A DNA stretch of 7,689 nucleotides from a bacterium (GTDB lineage Bacteria; Ratteibacteria; UBA8468). The stretch covers positions 1 to 7,689 of the forward strand of contig DAOVNU010000025.1 in NCBI GenBank assembly GCA_030630065.1. The letters run 5' to 3'. Each line of letters starts with the position of its first letter. Position 1 is the stretch's first letter. Positions 5,127 to 7,689 of this stretch are shown one piece after another. The notes under the pieces are model-generated. The model saw nothing but the letters and a program-made list of their open reading frames with translations. It had not been told where the DNA came from and did not search any database. Made by a program: the position numbers and the translations under genes.

Positions 5127-5150
5127 TGCAAAAATATCAAGTCAAATTGC
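5105..5150. promoter_or_regulatory. Candidate operator: TGCAATT-N12-AATTGCA dyad plus a third half-site
   Basis: TGCAATT (5105-5111) and AATTGCA (5124-5130) form a perfect 7-bp-arm dyad around the Trk -10 element. A further AAATTGC lies at 5144-5150, 21 bp (about two helical turns) from the matching AAATTGC at 5123-5129, and it overlaps the Trk -35. Half-sites are therefore 19-21 bp apart across the divergent promoters, as expected for a dimeric regulator. AT-richness makes chance occurrence possible. Confidence 0.4.
5117..5145 (-). promoter_or_regulatory. Sigma70-type promoter for the Trk operon
   Basis: On the minus strand, TTGACT (5145-5140, 5/6 match) is separated by exactly 17 bp from TATGGT (5122-5117, 4/6 match). 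The expected transcription start is an A near 5110. The -10 directly abuts the ATG at 5116, so a transcript from here would exclude that codon and point to GTG 5104 as the first usable start. It lies within a 57-bp gap between two divergent genes. Confidence 0.55.
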
Positions 5151-5173
5151 CTTTTTCCGGGGATTGGATTAAA

Positions 5174-5998
5174 ATGTTCAATATGCCCAGGCAATTAAAG
5201 ATTAACGCCGCAAGAACTGAAAAAAGGATTATTAAATTTATTCGGGAGGAATTGGGTAAGACCCCCTTTCATAAAGCGGTTCTTGGCCTCTCCGGGGGAA
5301 TAGATTCTGCGGTTATTGCCCGCCTCACGGCAAAGGCAATTGGCTCTAAAAATACCTTTTCCCTTATTCTTCCTTTCCGGAATAGTTCTTTAGGAAACAT
5401 CAACGATGCCAAAATGGTTGCGAAAAAACTTTCTTTGCACAATGAAATTATTAATATTACTCCAATGCTCAAGGCCTATTTCAAAAATTTCTCAAAAGTA
5501 GATAAAATTCGTCTGGGAAATAAAATTGCAAGAGAGAGAATGAGTATTCTCTATGATGTTGCTAAAAAAGAGAAAGCCATGGTGATTGGAACCAGCAATA
5601 AAACGGAACTTCTCCTCGGTTATTTTACCAAATATGGGGATGGGGGGGTAGATTTAGAGCCATTGGGTTCTCTCTATAAAACTCAGGTATATCAATTGGC
5701 AGAATACCTGAAAATTTCCGAAAAAATCATTAAGAAAACTCCCAGCGCTGACTTATGGAAGGGACAGACCGACGAGGGCGAATTGGGTCTTTCTTATCAA
5801 GAAATGGATGAAATCCTCTATTTTTTGGTTGACTGCGGATATAAAAAAAATAGAATACTAAAATTGGGCTATCCCGAGAAAAAGATTAAAGGAATTGAAT
5901 TTCTTCTTAAGAACTCCTCCCACAAGAGAAATGCTGCTCCAATCCCAAAACTTTATCCTTTTACAGAAGAGGCACCAGGGGCAGGAGCACAGAGATAA
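5174..5998 (+). CDS. nadE: NH3-dependent NAD+ synthetase
   Basis: This enzyme makes the last step of NAD+ synthesis, amidating deamido-NAD+ with ATP and ammonia. The PP-loop SGGIDS (40-45), GNKIARERM (115-123), GTSNKTELLLGYFTKYGDGG (139-158), DLEPLGSLYKTQV (160-172) and PSADLWKGQTDE (190-201) are all intact. There is no N-terminal glutaminase domain, so it should use free ammonia or a partner. ATG 5174 is chosen because GGGGA lies 10 nt upstream; ATG 5183 is possible, and an earlier TTG (5126) would fall before the predicted transcript. The family normally ends soon after an HKR(x)nPP-like motif (here HKRNAAPIPK, 250-259). The remaining 15 residues are encoded over the convergent galK 3' end and look like read-through extension. 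It is divergent from the Trk operon. Confidence 0.93.
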   Translation: MFNMPRQLKINAARTEKRIIKFIREELGKTPFHKAVLGLSGGIDSAVIARLTAKAIGSKNTFSLILPFRNSSLGNINDAKMVAKKLSLHNEIINITPMLKAYFKNFSKVDKIRLGNKIARERMSILYDVAKKEKAMVIGTSNKTELLLGYFTKYGDGGVDLEPLGSLYKTQVYQLAEYLKISEKIIKKTPSADLWKGQTDEGELGLSYQEMDEILYFLVDCGYKKNRILKLGYPEKKIKGIEFLLKNSSHKRNAAPIPKLYPFTEEAPGAGAQR

Positions 5999-7044
5999 AA
6001 ATCAGGGCGCTGGTGAAACTCTTTTAAAAAAGATTCGCTAATTTTTTCCTGAAATTTTTCAAGACCTTCTTCTTTGATTAGGTGGAGAGTACAGCCACCG
6101 AAACCAGCCCCGGTCATCCTTCCTCCGATTACCCCCTTTATCTTTCTTCCTTCATCAACGATGAGGTCTAATTCCGGACAACTTACTTCATAGAGATTTC
6201 TTAAACCATTATGGGAAAGATAAAGAAGTTTCCCAAAAGAGTCAAGGTCATTTTTCTTTAGATTCTCAACTGCCAACAGAACTCTCTCATTTTCCTCAAC
6301 CACATATTGAACCCTTTTCTGTAAAACCGAGGGAAGTTTGCTTTTTAATCCTGAGAATTGCCGGGGACTTATGTCCCGCAAATTCAGGGATAACAATTCT
6401 GCGGCTTTTTCACACTCGTTTCTTCTCTGGTTATAGGCAGAGGCAGACAACTTACGGCTCTTTTTTGTATTGGTAAGAACGAGTTTATAACCCGCAAAAG
6501 GCAGTGGAACGCAGGAATAGGAAAGGTCCCGGCAGTCAAGAAAAAGGGCAAAATCTTTTTTGGAGAGAAGGGAGGCAAACTGGTCCATTATCCCGCAGGA
6601 GACACCGACAAATTCATTCTCGGCTTTCTGGCACAAAACCCCCATCTCTTCTTTAGTTATCTTTAGATTATTTAAGGTTTTAATGAAGAGAGCGGTGGCT
6701 ACTTCTAATGCCGCCGAGGAACTTAAACCAACCCCAAGAGGAATGTTTCCTGAAATCTTCAGTTCCATTCCCGAGAGAGAAAAATTTCTCTTTTGGTACT
6801 GGTCAATTACGCCAACCGGATAATCGGACCAATCCCCCCGCCTCTTGAGTTTCTCATCAAGGTTAATCTCTACTTTCCGGTTAAAATTGATGGAGTGAAG
6901 AATTACTTTTTTGTCCTTCCTTCCCTTCCCGGCAACGGTAATCTCCTGATTAATGGCGCAGGGAAGAACAAAACCGCAGTTATAATCCGTATGTTCACCA
7001 ATTAGATTTATTCTGCCCGGAGCCCTGACCTTGATTTCTTCCAT
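5953..7044 (-). CDS. galK: Galactokinase
   Basis: This 363-aa GHMP-family kinase phosphorylates galactose to galactose-1-phosphate with ATP in the cytoplasm. The galactokinase signature GRINLIGEHTDYN (10-22) includes the catalytic-type R11 and sugar-binding E17, H18 and D20. The ATP-binding GVGLSSSAA (104-112), the CGIMDQFA motif with catalytic-base candidate D154, and GGRMTGAGFGGC (307-318) are all intact, and length is normal for bacterial GalK. The E-H-x-D sugar motif favours galactokinase over mevalonate or homoserine kinases; an N-acetylgalactosamine or arabinose kinase variant cannot be excluded. The start follows the upstream epimerase stop with no gap (TAAATG), so the two are surely co-transcribed and probably coupled. 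Its last 46 bp overlap the convergent nadE end. Confidence 0.94.
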   Translation of the reverse strand: MEEIKVRAPGRINLIGEHTDYNCGFVLPCAINQEITVAGKGRKDKKVILHSINFNRKVEINLDEKLKRRGDWSDYPVGVIDQYQKRNFSLSGMELKISGNIPLGVGLSSSAALEVATALFIKTLNNLKITKEEMGVLCQKAENEFVGVSCGIMDQFASLLSKKDFALFLDCRDLSYSCVPLPFAGYKLVLTNTKKSRKLSASAYNQRRNECEKAAELLSLNLRDISPRQFSGLKSKLPSVLQKRVQYVVEENERVLLAVENLKKNDLDSFGKLLYLSHNGLRNLYEVSCPELDLIVDEGRKIKGVIGGRMTGAGFGGCTLHLIKEEGLEKFQEKISESFLKEFHQRPDFYLCAPAPGASSVKG

Positions 7045-7689
7045 TTACAGGTATTCCGGATGGGACTTAAAAAAGGAGACAGTTTTTGCCAAGCCATTTT
7101 CCAGTTCTATTTTTGGCTGCCAGGATAATTCTTTCTTCGCTCTTTCTGCAGAAAGATAGATGCGATTGACCTCTCCTAAACGGGGAGCACTATACTCTGG
7201 CTCTTTTTTAAAACTAATAATCTTTCGCAATTTTTTGTAGAGTTCATTCACCGAACTCCCTTTTCCGGAGCCAAGATTGTAGATGCGGTTATCGCCCTTT
7301 CTCAGGGAAATCATCACCGCTTCAATAATATCATCCACATAGAGATAGTCACGTAATTGCTTTCCATCGCCAAAGATAAAAGGCGTTTTGCCTTTAAGCA
7401 TCCTCCCGATAAATATGGAAACCACCCCTGCTTCTCCATTAGGGTCCTGACGCGGCCCGTAGACGTTGGGGAAACGAAAAATAGTATATTTCAAATGATA
7501 GAGGGTGCGGAAAAGTTCCAGGTAATGCTCAACCGTATGCTTGGAAACACCATAAGCGCAGTTAGGACGAATGGGATGATTCTCGTCAGCGGGAAGATAA
7601 TCCGGTTCTCCGTATATTGCTCCGCCGGTAGAGGCATAAATGAATTTTTTGGGTTTCTTCTTCAGGCAAAGGGAGAGAAGATTCAAGGA
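7045..7689 (-). CDS. galE: NAD-dependent nucleotide-sugar epimerase, UDP-glucose 4-epimerase-like (GalE), partial
   Basis: This extended short-chain dehydrogenase is missing its N-terminal NAD-binding Rossmann strands and GxxGxxG, which lie beyond the right edge; about 214 residues are visible. The catalytic serine/threonine region FIYASTGGAIYGEP, the active-site YGVSK (YxxxK), the FRFPNVYGPRQDP segment, GEAGVVSIFIGRMLKGK and the FGDGKQLRDYLYVDD motif are typical of the epimerase family. C-terminal substrate-domain motifs (YNLGSGKGSSVNEL, LGEVNRIYLSAERAKKELSW) are complete. Co-transcription with galK supports UDP-galactose/UDP-glucose interconversion. Related enzymes acting on UDP-GlcNAc or glucuronic acid share these motifs, so substrate is inferred from context. 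No galT is present in the window. Confidence 0.82.
   Translation of the reverse strand, partial: SLNLLSLCLKKKPKKFIYASTGGAIYGEPDYLPADENHPIRPNCAYGVSKHTVEHYLELFRTLYHLKYTIFRFPNVYGPRQDPNGEAGVVSIFIGRMLKGKTPFIFGDGKQLRDYLYVDDIIEAVMISLRKGDNRIYNLGSGKGSSVNELYKKLRKIISFKKEPEYSAPRLGEVNRIYLSAERAKKELSWQPKIELENGLAKTVSFFKSHPEYL

Noticed and set aside
5126..5173. Extended nadE start at TTG 5126
   Set aside because: The added residues are not like the family N-terminus. GGGGA is well placed for ATG 5174, and 5126 lies within the predicted -10.
4961..5194. 77-aa version of the first Trk-operon protein starting at TTG 5194
   Set aside because: The extra 26 residues are antisense to the nadE start, cross the predicted promoter, and lack a ribosome binding site.

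Overview
The window looks like a piece of chromosome from an uncultivated, moderately AT-rich bacterium. I cannot name a phylum from it. Genes are densely packed, purine-rich on their coding strand, and often separated by only 0-2 bases. The clade-informative features are short dispersed hairpin repeats upstream of miaB, two short TrkA proteins instead of one long one, and a membrane-anchored OB-fold protein next to trkH. This combination suggests a thermophile-like or candidate-phylum lineage, but that is inference.

Layout: (1) Positions 1-137 hold the last 25 codons of an unknown gene, joined through an ATGA overlap to what looks like the first 20 codons of a type I restriction subunit gene (hsdR) that stops early. 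(2) Positions 138-369 are non-coding. They hold three TGGCACA copies, a REP-like palindrome and three 7-bp-stem hairpin units whose arms differ but stay self-complementary. The last hairpin abuts the GTG start of miaB. (3) Positions 370-1509 (+) encode a MiaB-type methylthiotransferase that ends before the usual C-terminal TRAM domain. (4) Positions 1469-5116 (-) are a compact six-gene potassium-uptake operon. In transcription order it holds a 51-aa one-helix membrane protein, trkA-1, trkA-2, a 44-aa one-helix membrane protein, trkH and a secreted/membrane-anchored OB-fold protein. (5) Positions 5174-5998 (+) encode NH3-dependent NAD synthetase (nadE), divergent from the Trk operon across a short control region with a good sigma70-type promoter and a TGCAATT dyad. 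(6) Positions 5953-7689 (-) hold galactokinase and, immediately upstream of it, a galE-like nucleotide-sugar epimerase cut by the window edge.

How the genes work together: TrkH is the K+ channel-like subunit and the two RCK proteins should form its cytoplasmic nucleotide-sensing ring. The two small helical proteins and the OB-fold protein have no assigned role, but their tight spacing makes them candidate accessory subunits. They are the most promising undescribed component here. GalE and GalK form part of a Leloir galactose pathway; galT is not in view. Both plus-strand genes overlap the 3' end of a convergent gene (41 and 46 bp), with no terminator visible at either junction. No tRNA, rRNA, CRISPR array or intact mobile element was seen.
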